Of a DNA stretch of 64,000 nucleotides, positions 8,403-16,871 are shown in pieces. This DNA is from Bacillus cereus (GTDB lineage: Bacteria; Bacillota; Bacilli; Bacillales; Bacillaceae_G). The translations under genes were made by a program, and so were the position numbers. Within the stretch, counting starts at the first letter, position 1; each line of letters starts with the position of its first letter. The stretch lies in NCBI RefSeq assembly GCF_002584535.1, contig NZ_NUOT01000061.1, positions 44,506 to 108,505 on the forward strand, written 5' to 3'. The notes beneath the pieces were generated by a model. That model searched no databases. It had not been told where the DNA came from and saw nothing but the letters and a program-made list of their open reading frames with translations.

Positions 8403-9632
8403 TTAAAACGCCCAGTTTCCTTTACAGAAAATTGGTTCATGTGTGCCATCTGCTGTAATGCCGTCAATATTAAGTTTGGCAGAACCAATCATAAAGTCTT
8501 CGTGTATAATACTAGAGTTTGCCCCATTTTCTGCAAGTTCTTCTTTTGTCATTGTCTTACCACCGATTAAGTTAGTTGCATGGGCATGCCCAATTGCTAA
8601 ATGGCAAGATGCATTTTCATCAAATAACATATTATAGAATAAAATATTTGTATTAGAAATTGGTGAATCATGAGGTACTAATGCAACCTCTCCTAAGAAA
8701 TGAGAACCCTCATCTGTCTCAACTAAATGTTTTAATGCTTCTTCACCAATATCAGCTTTATATTCTACAATGCGTCCATTTTCAAATGTAAGTGTAAAGT
8801 TATCGATAATGTTACCTGCAAATGCTAATGGTTTTGTACTTGATACTTGCCCATTTACACCTGTTTTTAATGGCAATGTAAATACTTCTTCTGTTGGAAT
8901 GTTAGCCATAAATGGTACATTTTTTTCATTTAAGCTACTAGCTCCAGCCCATACATGTTTTTCTGGAAGTTCAATTGTTAAATCTGTTCCAGGACCTGTA
9001 TAATGAAGCGCCTTATAATGTTTTTCATTTAAATAATCTACTTTTTTATGTAATGTTTCATCATGTTTTTTCCATGATTCCACAGGATTCTCTAGATTTG
9101 CACGAGTTGCTTGGAAAATTGCATCCCATAGCTTCTCTTCTTGCTTTTCTAATGTAACATCAGGGAACACCTTTGCTGCCCATTCTTTCGTAGGAACAGA
9201 GATCACGCACCAACTTACTTTATCTGCTTGTAAATAACCGCGGTATACTTCCATTGCTTCTCCAGCAACCTTATGAGAACTTGCAATTCGCTTTGCATCT
9301 ACACCTTTTAATAGATCTGGATTCTCTGCATAGATAGACATAAATGCAGCGCCTTCTTTTGCAAGCTCTTCACGTGCATGCGCCTTCCAAGCAGGGAATT
9401 CTGAGAATGCTTCTTCAGGAGCTAAGTCAAATTTTAAACGTGTTAATACTTCATCGTTCCAATCTACATATACATGCTTTGCGCCTGATTTATATGCTTT
9501 TTCTGTAACAAGGCGGACAAATGGAGCTGCCTCAAGTGGCGCATTAATAGATAATATTTGTCCAGGCTGAATATTAACACCGACATTTACTGCAAGAGTA
9601 GCATACTTTTCTAATGTTTGTTCAAATGACAT
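8403..9632 (-). CDS. aminopeptidase, M29 family
   Basis: Metallo-aminopeptidase of the thermophilic/AmpS-PepS family that removes N-terminal amino acids in the cytoplasm. The ATG at 9632 (MSFEQTLEKYA) has AAAGGAG 8 bases upstream and gives 409 residues, the family length; an in-frame start further up at 9680 adds 16 residues that precede the ribosome binding site. Expected metal-binding regions are present: FTLTFENGRI, TDEGSHFLGEVALVPHDSPIS, the SCHLAIGHAHA histidine cluster and the closing VHEDFMIGS-type segment (IIHEDFMIG). Single gene with its own terminator. Confidence 0.93.
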   Translation of the reverse strand: MSFEQTLEKYATLAVNVGVNIQPGQILSINAPLEAAPFVRLVTEKAYKSGAKHVYVDWNDEVLTRLKFDLAPEEAFSEFPAWKAHAREELAKEGAAFMSIYAENPDLLKGVDAKRIASSHKVAGEAMEVYRGYLQADKVSWCVISVPTKEWAAKVFPDVTLEKQEEKLWDAIFQATRANLENPVESWKKHDETLHKKVDYLNEKHYKALHYTGPGTDLTIELPEKHVWAGASSLNEKNVPFMANIPTEEVFTLPLKTGVNGQVSSTKPLAFAGNIIDNFTLTFENGRIVEYKADIGEEALKHLVETDEGSHFLGEVALVPHDSPISNTNILFYNMLFDENASCHLAIGHAHATNLIGGKTMTKEELAENGANSSIIHEDFMIGSAKLNIDGITADGTHEPIFCKGNWAF

Positions 9633-9738
9633 AGGTATAATCTCCTTTGTGTGAAAGAATTTATTATAAACATAATACACAAAATATTCAAAAATACGAC
9701 CTGTAATCTCTAATCTTACAAAAATGTAAGATTTCTGG

Positions 9739-9756
9739 TTAGCTTGATGGGCATGG
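9739..9756. repeat. copy of short dispersed motif
   Basis: TTAGCTTGATGGGCATGG, followed 8 bases on by AATCCCC. Matches the reverse complement of 6242-6262 and resembles 20938-20954. It sits exactly at the broken 5' end of the gene fragment at 9744. Confidence 0.45.
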
Positions 9757-10010
9757 CTCTAAATCCCCAAACGAAAGAAATTAAATGGCAACATGCGGTA
9801 AGTTGGCTATTATTTCCGCTATTATATGTAATTTATAGTTTAATACGAGGAGCTCTTATTAATTGGCACTCATATTCGTTCTTGGATCCAAGAATAAATG
9901 GTTACGGAAGTGTCTTTTTATATAGTGTAGGAATCGGGATCGCAATTGGATTCATTTGTGTACTTGTAAAAACCCTAGGAAATCGATCTTTAAGATTCCA
10001 AAAAATTTAA
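9744..10010 (+). pseudogene. C-terminal fragment of a Pr6Pr-like membrane protein
   Basis: 88 codons with three hydrophobic helices. The string YSLIRGALINW followed by SFLDPRINGYGSVFLY is what I know from the C-terminal third of Pr6Pr/FAR-17a-like integral membrane proteins, which normally have about 200-220 residues. There is no ribosome binding site, and the frame opens inside a dispersed repeat motif, so the first two thirds appear to be lost at a repeat junction. It might still be expressed as a short protein, but I judge it a remnant. Confidence 0.65.
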
Positions 10011-10022
10011 TATGTCTATTCT

Positions 10023-10075
10023 AAAAGTAAAAACCCCTCTGTTTAACATTTGTCAACAGAGGGGTTTTTACTTTT
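10023..10075. terminator. bidirectional terminator
   Basis: A perfect 21-bp stem (10023-10043 with 10055-10075, core ACCCCTCTGTT) with an 11-base loop, A-run on one side and T-run on the other. Serves the fragment at 9744 and the convergent DUF3889 gene. Confidence 0.9.
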
Positions 10076-10094
10076 GATTGAAAGCCAATGCATG

Positions 10095-10427
10095 TTATCT
10101 ACTGGTTTTCTGAAATATAATCTTCAAAAATTTCTCTGTTTTTGTATCAAACTCTACATCAACAAAAACGCCATATTCCTTTCCATCTTCACGCAGCCAT
10201 AATTTAAATTTTTCTGTTGTTACATTTACTGTCTTTGGTTTTCTTCCAATATGAAGGTAATCAATAATTTGCGCTTTTGGATATTTTTCTTTCGTTTTTT
10301 CTACCGCAAGTTTACCCCATTTTGCATATGGTGGTTGAGCGTGAACAACTGATGAGTGCATATATATATTGCAATATGTTGTAGCAAATACAATTCCTAA
10401 TACGAAACATGTAAAAATACGCTTCAT
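10095..10427 (-). CDS. DUF3889 secreted protein
   Basis: 110 residues with a signal peptide (MKRIFTCFVLGIVFATTY then a small-residue cleavage region near HAQ, residue 31). The mature part PPYAKWGKLAVEKTKEKYPKA.. and DYLHIGR is the DUF3889 pattern, a small secreted domain of Bacillus with no known activity. ATG has GGAG about 7 bases upstream. It is divergent from sleB, but nothing shows it belongs to germination. Confidence 0.8.
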   Translation of the reverse strand: MKRIFTCFVLGIVFATTYCNIYMHSSVVHAQPPYAKWGKLAVEKTKEKYPKAQIIDYLHIGRKPKTVNVTTEKFKLWLREDGKEYGVFVDVEFDTKTEKFLKIIFQKTSR

Positions 10428-10571
10428 AATAAACTCCTTTTAGCCGTTTTTCTTATTGTGTACATGCTGTCTAAATCATATAAGTTTGGATTTTTTGTCT
10501 TCATTACATAAAAGAGTTTTATTTACAAAACATAACCATGAAATCATCACTGCAAATAAGGAGGGAATTAT

Positions 10572-11330
10572 ATGCGTTCTACCGCAATTTTTAAAATACT
10601 GATTTTATTTGTATTAATCGGTATATCTGTAATTGTAAGTAGTGGGCAAACAAGAAATGTGCAAGCTTTTTCTAATCAAGTAATTCAAAGAGGTGCCTCT
10701 GGAGAAGATGTCATTGAATTACAGTCGCGATTAAAATCTAACGGGTTTTATAAAGGAAAAGTAGATGGTGTGTTTGGCTGGGGTACATATTGGGCACTAC
10801 GAAATTTCCAGCAAAAGTTTGGTTTACCTGTAGATGGCTTAGCGGGAGCGAAGACGAAGCAAATGCTTGCGAAAGCAACAAAGTACGAGAAATCGACTGC
10901 TAATAAAGGAAACACAGGTGGTGGACAAGGTAGCAAGCCAACTCAAAATAAAGGTACAAATGTGCCAAATGGTTACTCACAAAATGATATTCAATTAATG
11001 GCGAACGCAGTATATGGTGAATCTCGTGGTGAACCATATTTAGGACAAGTTGCAGTAGCGGCAGTTATTTTGAATCGTGTAACGAGTCCATCATTCCCAA
11101 ATACAGTATCTGGGGTGATTTTTGAACCACGTGCCTTTACAGCAGTTGCTGATGGTCAAATTTATTTAACACCGAATGAAACTGCGAAAAAAGCTGTATT
11201 AGATGCGATTAATGGCTGGGATCCTACTGGAAATGCACTTTATTATTTCAATCCAGATACTGCAACGAGTAAATGGATTTGGAGTCGACCACAAATTAAA
11301 AAAATCGGCAAACATATTTTCTGTAAATAG
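10572..11330 (+). CDS. sleB: spore cortex-lytic transglycosylase SleB
   Basis: Lytic transglycosylase that degrades cortex peptidoglycan at muramic lactam during germination. 252 residues: signal peptide (about 1-32), a peptidoglycan-binding domain (about 37-100, with VIQRGASGEDVIELQSRL and VDGVFGWGTYWALRNFQ), a glycine/lysine/threonine-rich linker (100-135), and the catalytic hydrolase_2 domain with the acidic YGESRGEP motif near residue 155. AAGGAGGGA lies 8 bases before ATG. Followed 15 bases later by ypeB, as in other Bacillus. Expression should be forespore-specific (sigma-G); I could not place a convincing sigma-G promoter. Confidence 0.96.
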   Translation: MRSTAIFKILILFVLIGISVIVSSGQTRNVQAFSNQVIQRGASGEDVIELQSRLKSNGFYKGKVDGVFGWGTYWALRNFQQKFGLPVDGLAGAKTKQMLAKATKYEKSTANKGNTGGGQGSKPTQNKGTNVPNGYSQNDIQLMANAVYGESRGEPYLGQVAVAAVILNRVTSPSFPNTVSGVIFEPRAFTAVADGQIYLTPNETAKKAVLDAINGWDPTGNALYYFNPDTATSKWIWSRPQIKKIGKHIFCK

Positions 11331-11345
11331 AGTGGAGGTGAAGAA

Positions 11346-12686
11346 ATGTTAAGAGGTATCATAATTGTATTGTTAACAATCGGCGTAGTTGGAACTGGGT
11401 ATTGGGGCTATAAAGAACACCAAGAAAAGAATGCGGTTTTAATCCGGGCAGAAAACAGCTATCAGCGTGCTTTTCATGATCTAGCATATGAGGTTGATTT
11501 ATTACACGATAAAATTGGAACAACACTCGCAATGAATTCGCGAACATCGTTATCACCGGCATTAGCTGATGTATGGCGTTTAACATCAGAAGCCCGTTCT
11601 GATGTAGGACAACTCCCTTTAACATTAATGCCGTTTAATAAAACAGAAGAATTTCTCGCGAATATTGGTGATTTTAGTTATCGTACTGCAATTCGTGATT
11701 TAGAGAAAGAGCCTTTAAACGATCAAGAATATAAAGCATTGCAAGGTTTATATTCTAATGCAGCTGATATTCAAGACGAACTTCGGAAAGTACAACATCT
11801 TGTCTTAAAAAATAATTTACGTTGGATGGATGTAGAACTTGCGCTTGCTTCAGATAAAGATCCAGCGGATAACACGATTATTGACGGGCTTAAGACGGTT
11901 GAGAAAAATGTAACATCCTATTCTTCAGATAATTTTGGTCCAACTTTCACAAGTATGCAAAAGGTGAAAAAAGGCGGCTTTGAAGCAACAGGCAAAGCGA
12001 TTTCAAAAGATGAAGCGGCAAAAATTGCAAAATCATTTTTAAATTTAAAAGGCGATGAAAAAGTAGAAGTTGAGAAAAGTGGTAAAGGTGCGAAAGAATC
12101 ATTTTATAGTGTAAAGATTCAAGATCCTAAAACAAAGAATGAATTTTATATGGATATTACCGAAAAAGGTGGATATCCAATATGGGTAATGAATAACCGT
12201 GAAATTAAGGAACAAAAAATCAGTTTACATGACGCAGGAAGTAAAGGATTAACCTTTTTAAAGGACCATAAGTTTACTAATATGGAGCTCTTCGATAGTT
12301 CACAATATGATAATATTGGTGTGTTTACGTACGTTGTGAATGAGAATGATGTGCGTATTTATCCAGAAGCGATTCAAATGAAAATTGCCTTAGATGATGG
12401 ATCGATTGTTGGTTTTTCGGCAAAAGAATATTTAGCATCTCATCAAAAACGGACCATTCCAGCTGCAAAATTAACAGCTGCTGATGCGAGAAAGAAAATC
12501 AATCCAGATGTGAAAGTAATGGAAGAACGTAAAGCGATTATTGTGAATGCTACTCATAAAGAAGTTTTATGTTATGAGTTTGTTGGAACATTAGGAAAAG
12601 ATACGTATCAAATTTTTATTAATGCAAATGACGGAACGGAAGAAAAAGTGAAAAAGATGCAGGCTGTAGAAAAAGTTTATGACTAA
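11346..12686 (+). CDS. ypeB: germination protein YpeB
   Basis: Partner that stabilises and holds SleB inactive in the spore. 446 residues: one N-terminal membrane anchor (about 4-20), a long helical region, then repeated PepSY-like domains in the C-terminal half (AISKDEAAKIAKSFLNLKGDEKVE, KLTAADARKKINPDVKV are the typical openings). GGAGGTGA directly precedes the ATG. Second gene of the sleB operon; the two proteins are known to depend on each other for spore assembly. Confidence 0.95.
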   Translation: MLRGIIIVLLTIGVVGTGYWGYKEHQEKNAVLIRAENSYQRAFHDLAYEVDLLHDKIGTTLAMNSRTSLSPALADVWRLTSEARSDVGQLPLTLMPFNKTEEFLANIGDFSYRTAIRDLEKEPLNDQEYKALQGLYSNAADIQDELRKVQHLVLKNNLRWMDVELALASDKDPADNTIIDGLKTVEKNVTSYSSDNFGPTFTSMQKVKKGGFEATGKAISKDEAAKIAKSFLNLKGDEKVEVEKSGKGAKESFYSVKIQDPKTKNEFYMDITEKGGYPIWVMNNREIKEQKISLHDAGSKGLTFLKDHKFTNMELFDSSQYDNIGVFTYVVNENDVRIYPEAIQMKIALDDGSIVGFSAKEYLASHQKRTIPAAKLTAADARKKINPDVKVMEERKAIIVNATHKEVLCYEFVGTLGKDTYQIFINANDGTEEKVKKMQAVEKVYD

Positions 12687-12712
12687 ACATCAATGATAAA
12701 GTGGTGAAAATA

Positions 12713-13309
12713 ATGAAAATTCTTATATACATGCTTATGATTTGTCTAGCTGTTACAGGATGTAGCATCGGGAAGCAAAATAATGCTCAAGAAAAACCAG
12801 AGCAAAAAAATATTTCCATGAGAAATGTTAATTATCAGGCAAATAATAATAAACCCAATGAAAAGGTTGCAGATCATTTAGCATCTTTAGCCTCTAGTAT
12901 ACCAGGGGTGAAAGATGCAACTGCGGTAGTTATAGGGAAATACGCTGTTGTTGGTATAGATGTAAAAGCGAAATTGGATCGCTCTCGCGTAGAGTCCATC
13001 AAATATTCTGTAGCTGAAAGCTTAAAACATGATCCAAATGGTGCAAATGCAGTTGTTGTGGCTGATATTGATACGTATGAACGATTAAAGCAAATGGGGA
13101 ATCAAATTAAGCGTGGAAATACTGGCGAAGGAATTCTTGAAGAACTTGCTGCAATTGTTGGACGTGTTATGCCACAAGTACCAAATGATTTGATAGAAAA
13201 TAAGGAAACAAATCCGATTAAAGCTAATGATAAACAATTACCGAAGGATGAAGAAAATGAATTAAGAAAAGAACAAGAGGATCAATCGAATAATCATCTG
13301 AAAAGGTAA
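12713..13309 (+). CDS. YhcN/YlaJ-family spore lipoprotein
   Basis: 198 residues from ATG 12713, with a GTGGTGA site 5 bases upstream; an in-frame GTG at 12701 is that site itself. A lipoprotein signal (MKILIYMLMICLAVTGC, cysteine at 17) is followed by a polar linker and the YhcN/YlaJ domain (LASSIPGVKDATAVVIGKYAVVGIDV, then AESLKHDPNGANAVVVADID). The charged tail is rich in K, E and N. Third gene of the sleB-ypeB operon, the arrangement usual in the B. cereus group; it is linked to spore germination by context and family. Confidence 0.9.
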   Translation: MKILIYMLMICLAVTGCSIGKQNNAQEKPEQKNISMRNVNYQANNNKPNEKVADHLASLASSIPGVKDATAVVIGKYAVVGIDVKAKLDRSRVESIKYSVAESLKHDPNGANAVVVADIDTYERLKQMGNQIKRGNTGEGILEELAAIVGRVMPQVPNDLIENKETNPIKANDKQLPKDEENELRKEQEDQSNNHLKR

Positions 13310-13311
13310 GA

Positions 13312-13345
13312 AACACCCCGTGTTATAGGAACACGGGGTGTTTTT
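13312..13345 (+). terminator. terminator of the sleB operon
   Basis: AACACCCCGTGTT (13312-13324) and AACACGGGGTGTT (13330-13342): 13-bp perfect stem, 5-base loop, T-run. Confidence 0.93.
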
Positions 13346-13421
13346 GTTGATTGTTAATATTCAGCTTATTGAAAGCGGAATATATGATGTAATAATATTT
13401 AAGAGGGGGATAGTTGCAATT

Positions 13422-13538
13422 ATGAAAAAGAAAATCGTATGTATAGTTTATAGTCATAGTCTTTGCTTAAGCTTAATCGTTGGCTGTGAACAAAAGAAAG
13501 AAGAAAAAACGCCTTCTCTTTTTATTTACATTTATTGA
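13422..13538 (+). pseudogene. frameshifted lipoprotein remnant
   Basis: ATG with AGAGGGGG upstream begins MKKKIVCIV, and the frame ends in GCEQKKEEKTP, a lipobox cysteine with a charged tail. Between them the hydrophobic core is scrambled: a neighbouring frame reads FIVIVFA over the same bases. A one-base slip therefore broke the signal peptide, and the protein ends after about 38 codons. It overlaps the end of the convergent gene at 13532 by 7 bases. Confidence 0.5.
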
Positions 13539-13936
13539 TATCGTTTTGAAACAATAAATTCTACTAGTGGAATAACAATGAATGAAGAACAAAGTGCAAT
13601 AAATAAAGGGAGATTTTGAATATTATCAAGTGAATATAAGGTCGAAAATCCTTCTGAATAAATCAATAAAATAAACATAATAATGACTAATACAAAATAT
13701 CCAATTTTGAAACTTTTATATGTAATTTGTTGTCCCATTTCATCTTGACTTTCTTTTGAAACGCCGTTTGGATCGCCCCATGTAATATGATTGATTAAAT
13801 AACTAAGTATTAAAGAAGCTCCCCAAATCGTTCCTCCTAAAATCGCTCCCTCAGTTATATATTTATATGTACCATGTATGAATACCCCAAGCAATGATAG
13901 TACAGAAATTAGAAAAATAAACTTCTTCTGATTCAA
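13532..13936 (-). CDS. four-helix membrane protein, unknown
   Basis: 134 residues, TTG start with GGAGGG 7 bases upstream. Four hydrophobic helices (about 7-22, 31-49, 78-95, 108-127) surround a polar central loop (NHITWGDPNGVSKESQDEMGQQI) that recalls small DUF-type Bacillus membrane proteins with a conserved DE(M)GQ motif. No function can be given. Confidence 0.7.
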   Translation of the reverse strand: MNQKKFIFLISVLSLLGVFIHGTYKYITEGAILGGTIWGASLILSYLINHITWGDPNGVSKESQDEMGQQITYKSFKIGYFVLVIIMFILLIYSEGFSTLYSLDNIQNLPLFIALCSSFIVIPLVEFIVSKRYQ

Positions 13937-14169
13937 TATAGTCCCTCCTTACTCACTAACTGTAAAAAACTCTTTACAAATTAATAGTATAAAATTGGTA
14001 GAGGATAATGTCAAATACATTTTACACAAAGATGGAATTTATGGTGATTCTTTATATTATAATTTAGTAATGTATTAGAAGCTAAAAAAAGATTTCACTC
14101 TAATTTGAATGTAAAAGTTAATGTTCGCATATATTTGGAAGGGATGTCAGATAAAATCAGGGGGTATAT

Positions 14170-15339
14170 ATGTCCACACTGTTAAAAGCTGGTGCAGATG
14201 CTGGAAATAACGGATTGAAACTAATGGTGAAAGGGCAACAGCCGATTTATATTCCAAGTATTTATTCACTATATATTGGGGAGCCTACAGGTTTATTAGA
14301 CGAAGAGGATGTACCGATTTCTGAAATTGAAAAACATATTGATGTAACAATTTGTTCCCCATCCCTTATGTTAAACAACGTGCGTTATATTGTGGGGCAG
14401 AAAGTGATTAATGATCAGCTAAAAGGAACAGAGATTGAGAAAAAATCTGATAAATCTACAGATGAATTAATGGTATTAACGATTTTATCAGGTTTAGCAA
14501 TTAGTGCTATGCGTCATAGTCCCAAATTGGATCATATTAATATTCGTTACGATTTATCAGTTGCTCTTCCGATGCAAATTATTACACAAGAAATTGCATC
14601 GGAAAACGCTAACCGTTATATGGGAAATCATAAAGTTATTTTTCATTATCCGAACGGAAGAGATGTAACGGTAAATGTCTCCATTGAGTTTTGCAAATGT
14701 TTACCTGAAGGTGCATCTGGTACTTGGGGGATTATATACGATGAAGATGGAAATGTCTTAAAACATAAAGTGGAAGGTGAAAAAAGTTCAACGACTGAGA
14801 TAGATTTCGTTGACAAAACATTATTATCATTTGATATAGGAGCGGGGACAACCGAAGAAGTCGTTTCGTTTGGAGTGAATTTTAGACCGCAATTAAGTAA
14901 AGGGCTGTCATACGGTGTGAAAGAAACCTTATTACAAATAATTACGAGATGGAATCGGAAGTATCCAACAAAAACAATAGATAGTATTACAGAGTTCAAT
15001 CAAATTTATTTATATGAGAAACACCCAAGGCATGCACTATTAGTAGCAGAATCCCAACAAGCACTTCTAGGCTTAGCTGCACGGGTTGCGACAGATATTA
15101 TTAATAAAATTGATGATATGAAAGATGATCCATATGTATTTATCTATGGTGGAGGCGCGGTTATCATTAAAAATAGTTTGGAACTTATTTTAAAACAAAA
15201 AGGCCGTTTAAAAAATGTGATATTTGTAGATAATCCTCTTTTTACAAATGCACGCGGATTACTAGTTTATACATGTTCACCGCGATATAGAGAACATAAA
15301 CAAAAAGAATTAGGATTTACAAACTTAACAATTAGTTAG
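14170..15339 (+). CDS. ParM/StbA-like actin-family ATPase
   Basis: 389 residues with the actin-fold nucleotide motifs: phosphate-1 loop ADAGNNGLKL (residues 8-17), phosphate-2 loop SFDIGAGTTE near 222-231 and adenosine motif YGGGA near 323. These match ParM/StbA/Alp filament ATPases that push plasmids apart. GGGGG lies 7 bases before the ATG. A small gene follows 5 bases later, in the place of the DNA-binding adaptor. I see no plasmid replication gene nearby, so this is a chromosomal or island-borne segregation-type cassette. A role in organising some other cargo is equally possible. Confidence 0.85.
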   Translation: MSTLLKAGADAGNNGLKLMVKGQQPIYIPSIYSLYIGEPTGLLDEEDVPISEIEKHIDVTICSPSLMLNNVRYIVGQKVINDQLKGTEIEKKSDKSTDELMVLTILSGLAISAMRHSPKLDHINIRYDLSVALPMQIITQEIASENANRYMGNHKVIFHYPNGRDVTVNVSIEFCKCLPEGASGTWGIIYDEDGNVLKHKVEGEKSSTTEIDFVDKTLLSFDIGAGTTEEVVSFGVNFRPQLSKGLSYGVKETLLQIITRWNRKYPTKTIDSITEFNQIYLYEKHPRHALLVAESQQALLGLAARVATDIINKIDDMKDDPYVFIYGGGAVIIKNSLELILKQKGRLKNVIFVDNPLFTNARGLLVYTCSPRYREHKQKELGFTNLTIS

Positions 15340-15344
15340 CTGGT

Positions 15345-15686
15345 GTGAGTATGCGGTGTAAGAGGTATAAATGTGGCGATCGGGTAAAAGTATATTTAAA
15401 TAAATCTGTATCTCCTGAGATGCTAGCTTGGATTAATAAGCAATCTGATATAACGAGATTTTTTTTATATGGCGCCGAGCAATTGTTTAAACAAGTAGGA
15501 GATATTGATGTATCTAAAACTTTACCAATTGATCATGTTTTTTTTACGTATGTTGAACCTACTTCTATGTTTAAAATCGAAGTAAATCCTTTAAGAAACG
15601 TAATCAGGAGAAAGAACAAAAATACCGAATGTGTAGAAAATACACCTTGGGAGTCAATTAATGAGTTGGATTGTCCATACTTTTAA
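15345..15686 (+). CDS. small partner of the ParM-like ATPase (ParR-like?)
   Basis: 113 residues if the GTG at 15345 is used, 111 from ATG 15351; the weak GGTGTGAG site does not decide. The first half (VKVYLNKSVSPEMLAWINKQ, then TRFFLYGAEQLF) looks like a short beta strand followed by helices, as in ribbon-helix-helix ParR adaptors; the tail is basic then acidic. It lies 5 bases after the ParM-like gene and ends with a terminator, so the two form an operon. Adaptor function is inferred from position and this pattern only. Confidence 0.6.
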   Translation: MSMRCKRYKCGDRVKVYLNKSVSPEMLAWINKQSDITRFFLYGAEQLFKQVGDIDVSKTLPIDHVFFTYVEPTSMFKIEVNPLRNVIRRKNKNTECVENTPWESINELDCPYF

Positions 15687-15704
15687 AGTAAATCAAAATA
15701 GATT

Positions 15705-15745
15705 GCCCACCACTTTACATATGAAATTAGGGGTGGGCTTTTTTG
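15705..15745 (+). terminator. terminator of the ParM-like operon
   Basis: GCCCACC (15705-15711) and GGTGGGC (15732-15738) followed by seven Ts. Confidence 0.85.
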
Positions 15746-15804
15746 TTGATTACAGTTTTGAACAATAAGGGGGTATAGCAACGATCCATTCTTTTGGGGT
15801 CACT

Positions 15805-15848
15805 AAAAATAGCCACAATCTGTTTTAGAAAAGATTGTGGCTATTTTT
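15805..15848. terminator. second terminator hairpin
   Basis: A perfect 16-bp stem (15805-15820 with 15833-15848, core AGCCACAATC) with a 12-base loop and A/T tails; isolates the ParM-like cassette from the ThiF operon. In the remaining 160 bases up to 16011 I see AT-rich promoter-like sequence but no small precursor or ThiS-like gene. Confidence 0.8.
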
Positions 15849-16010
15849 AATCTAATTTGCAACTTTTAATCGCAATAAGGGGTGAAAATTTTTAATTTTT
15901 TTTACAAATAACTCACAAAAGTAACATATTTTTATCTTACTTTATATATAAGGATTATTTGGTAAGTATTATTACTCAAAATAGTTACTACATATAAGGG
16001 AGACTACAAA

Positions 16011-16859
16011 ATGGATATGGATTCATATTATTGGGAAATGGTCAAGAAGAATATTGGTGTATATTCTGAACAGGAACAAGAATGTCTTCGAAATAAGAAG
16101 GTCATTATTTTTGGATTAGGTGGGGTAGGAGGATATGAAGCAATTCTCTTCTCTCGGATGGGGGTTGGACATATTACTGGTGTTGATCCAGATGAATTTG
16201 AAGTCTCTAATATTAACAGACAAATGTTAGCGCTTTCTAGTGTTGTAGGTGAACCAAAAGCAAAAGTTGCAGAACAGGTAGTGAAAGATATACATCCCTA
16301 TATATCAACAAACTTCTTACAAACAAAAGTAGATGAAGATAATGTAACCGAACTTATAAAAGGGCACGATATTGTAGTAGAAGCTGTTGATGATATGCCT
16401 TCAAGAGTTATTATTCATAGAACTGCTAGAGAATTAGGTATACCAAGTGTAGGGATGTCAGGTAGTCCTCCTACAAGAGGGTTTGTTTCTACATTCTTCC
16501 CAACAGGAGTTCCTTATGAAGAAGCATTGAATGTATCAATTGTAGGACATAAATTAACAAATCCAGAATTAAGACAACAAGTTGCGGATATAAAGAAAAG
16601 TCGTGCTTGGTATTCTGTAGAAAAAGGGGCACCAAAAAAGTGGGCACAAGATTTTTGTGATGGAAAAGTGGGATGGATCATTACACCAATGCGTGCTCAT
16701 CTATTATCCCTATTTAGTTTTCATGAAGCAATACAAGTATTAACTGGTCGTGAACCTCTAGCTAGAGCCCCTAAAGGAATTGTTATTGATATGGATAGTC
16801 ATATCCCTGTTCAAGTAAAAGAAGCCCCAAAGGATGGTTGGGATTATAAAACGCTGTAG
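16011..16859 (+). CDS. ThiF/E1-like adenylyltransferase, first copy
   Basis: 282 residues of the ThiF/MoeB/E1 fold, which adenylates a carboxylate with ATP. Seen: nucleotide loop GLGGVGG (35-41), DPDEFEVSNINRQ (59-71, with the ATP-contacting N-x-N-R), and the magnesium aspartate region EAVDDMPSR (124-132). The zinc CxxC pairs of ThiF/MoeB are absent; only two cysteines exist (residue 25 and one in DFCDG), so a thioester mechanism is unlikely. AGGGAG precedes ATG by 8 bases. First of five tightly packed genes. It shares the ending WDYKTL with the next gene, its paralogue. No ubiquitin-like or ThiS protein is encoded nearby, so the substrate is likely a small carboxylate or a peptide. Confidence 0.85.
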   Translation: MDMDSYYWEMVKKNIGVYSEQEQECLRNKKVIIFGLGGVGGYEAILFSRMGVGHITGVDPDEFEVSNINRQMLALSSVVGEPKAKVAEQVVKDIHPYISTNFLQTKVDEDNVTELIKGHDIVVEAVDDMPSRVIIHRTARELGIPSVGMSGSPPTRGFVSTFFPTGVPYEEALNVSIVGHKLTNPELRQQVADIKKSRAWYSVEKGAPKKWAQDFCDGKVGWIITPMRAHLLSLFSFHEAIQVLTGREPLARAPKGIVIDMDSHIPVQVKEAPKDGWDYKTL

Positions 16860-16871
16860 GAGGAAAATAAT

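Noticed and set aside
15861-16010. Short precursor peptide for a MccB-like modification before the ThiF pair
   Set aside because: Only a 9-codon frame (GTG, MKIFNFFYK) without a proper ribosome binding site; not supportable.
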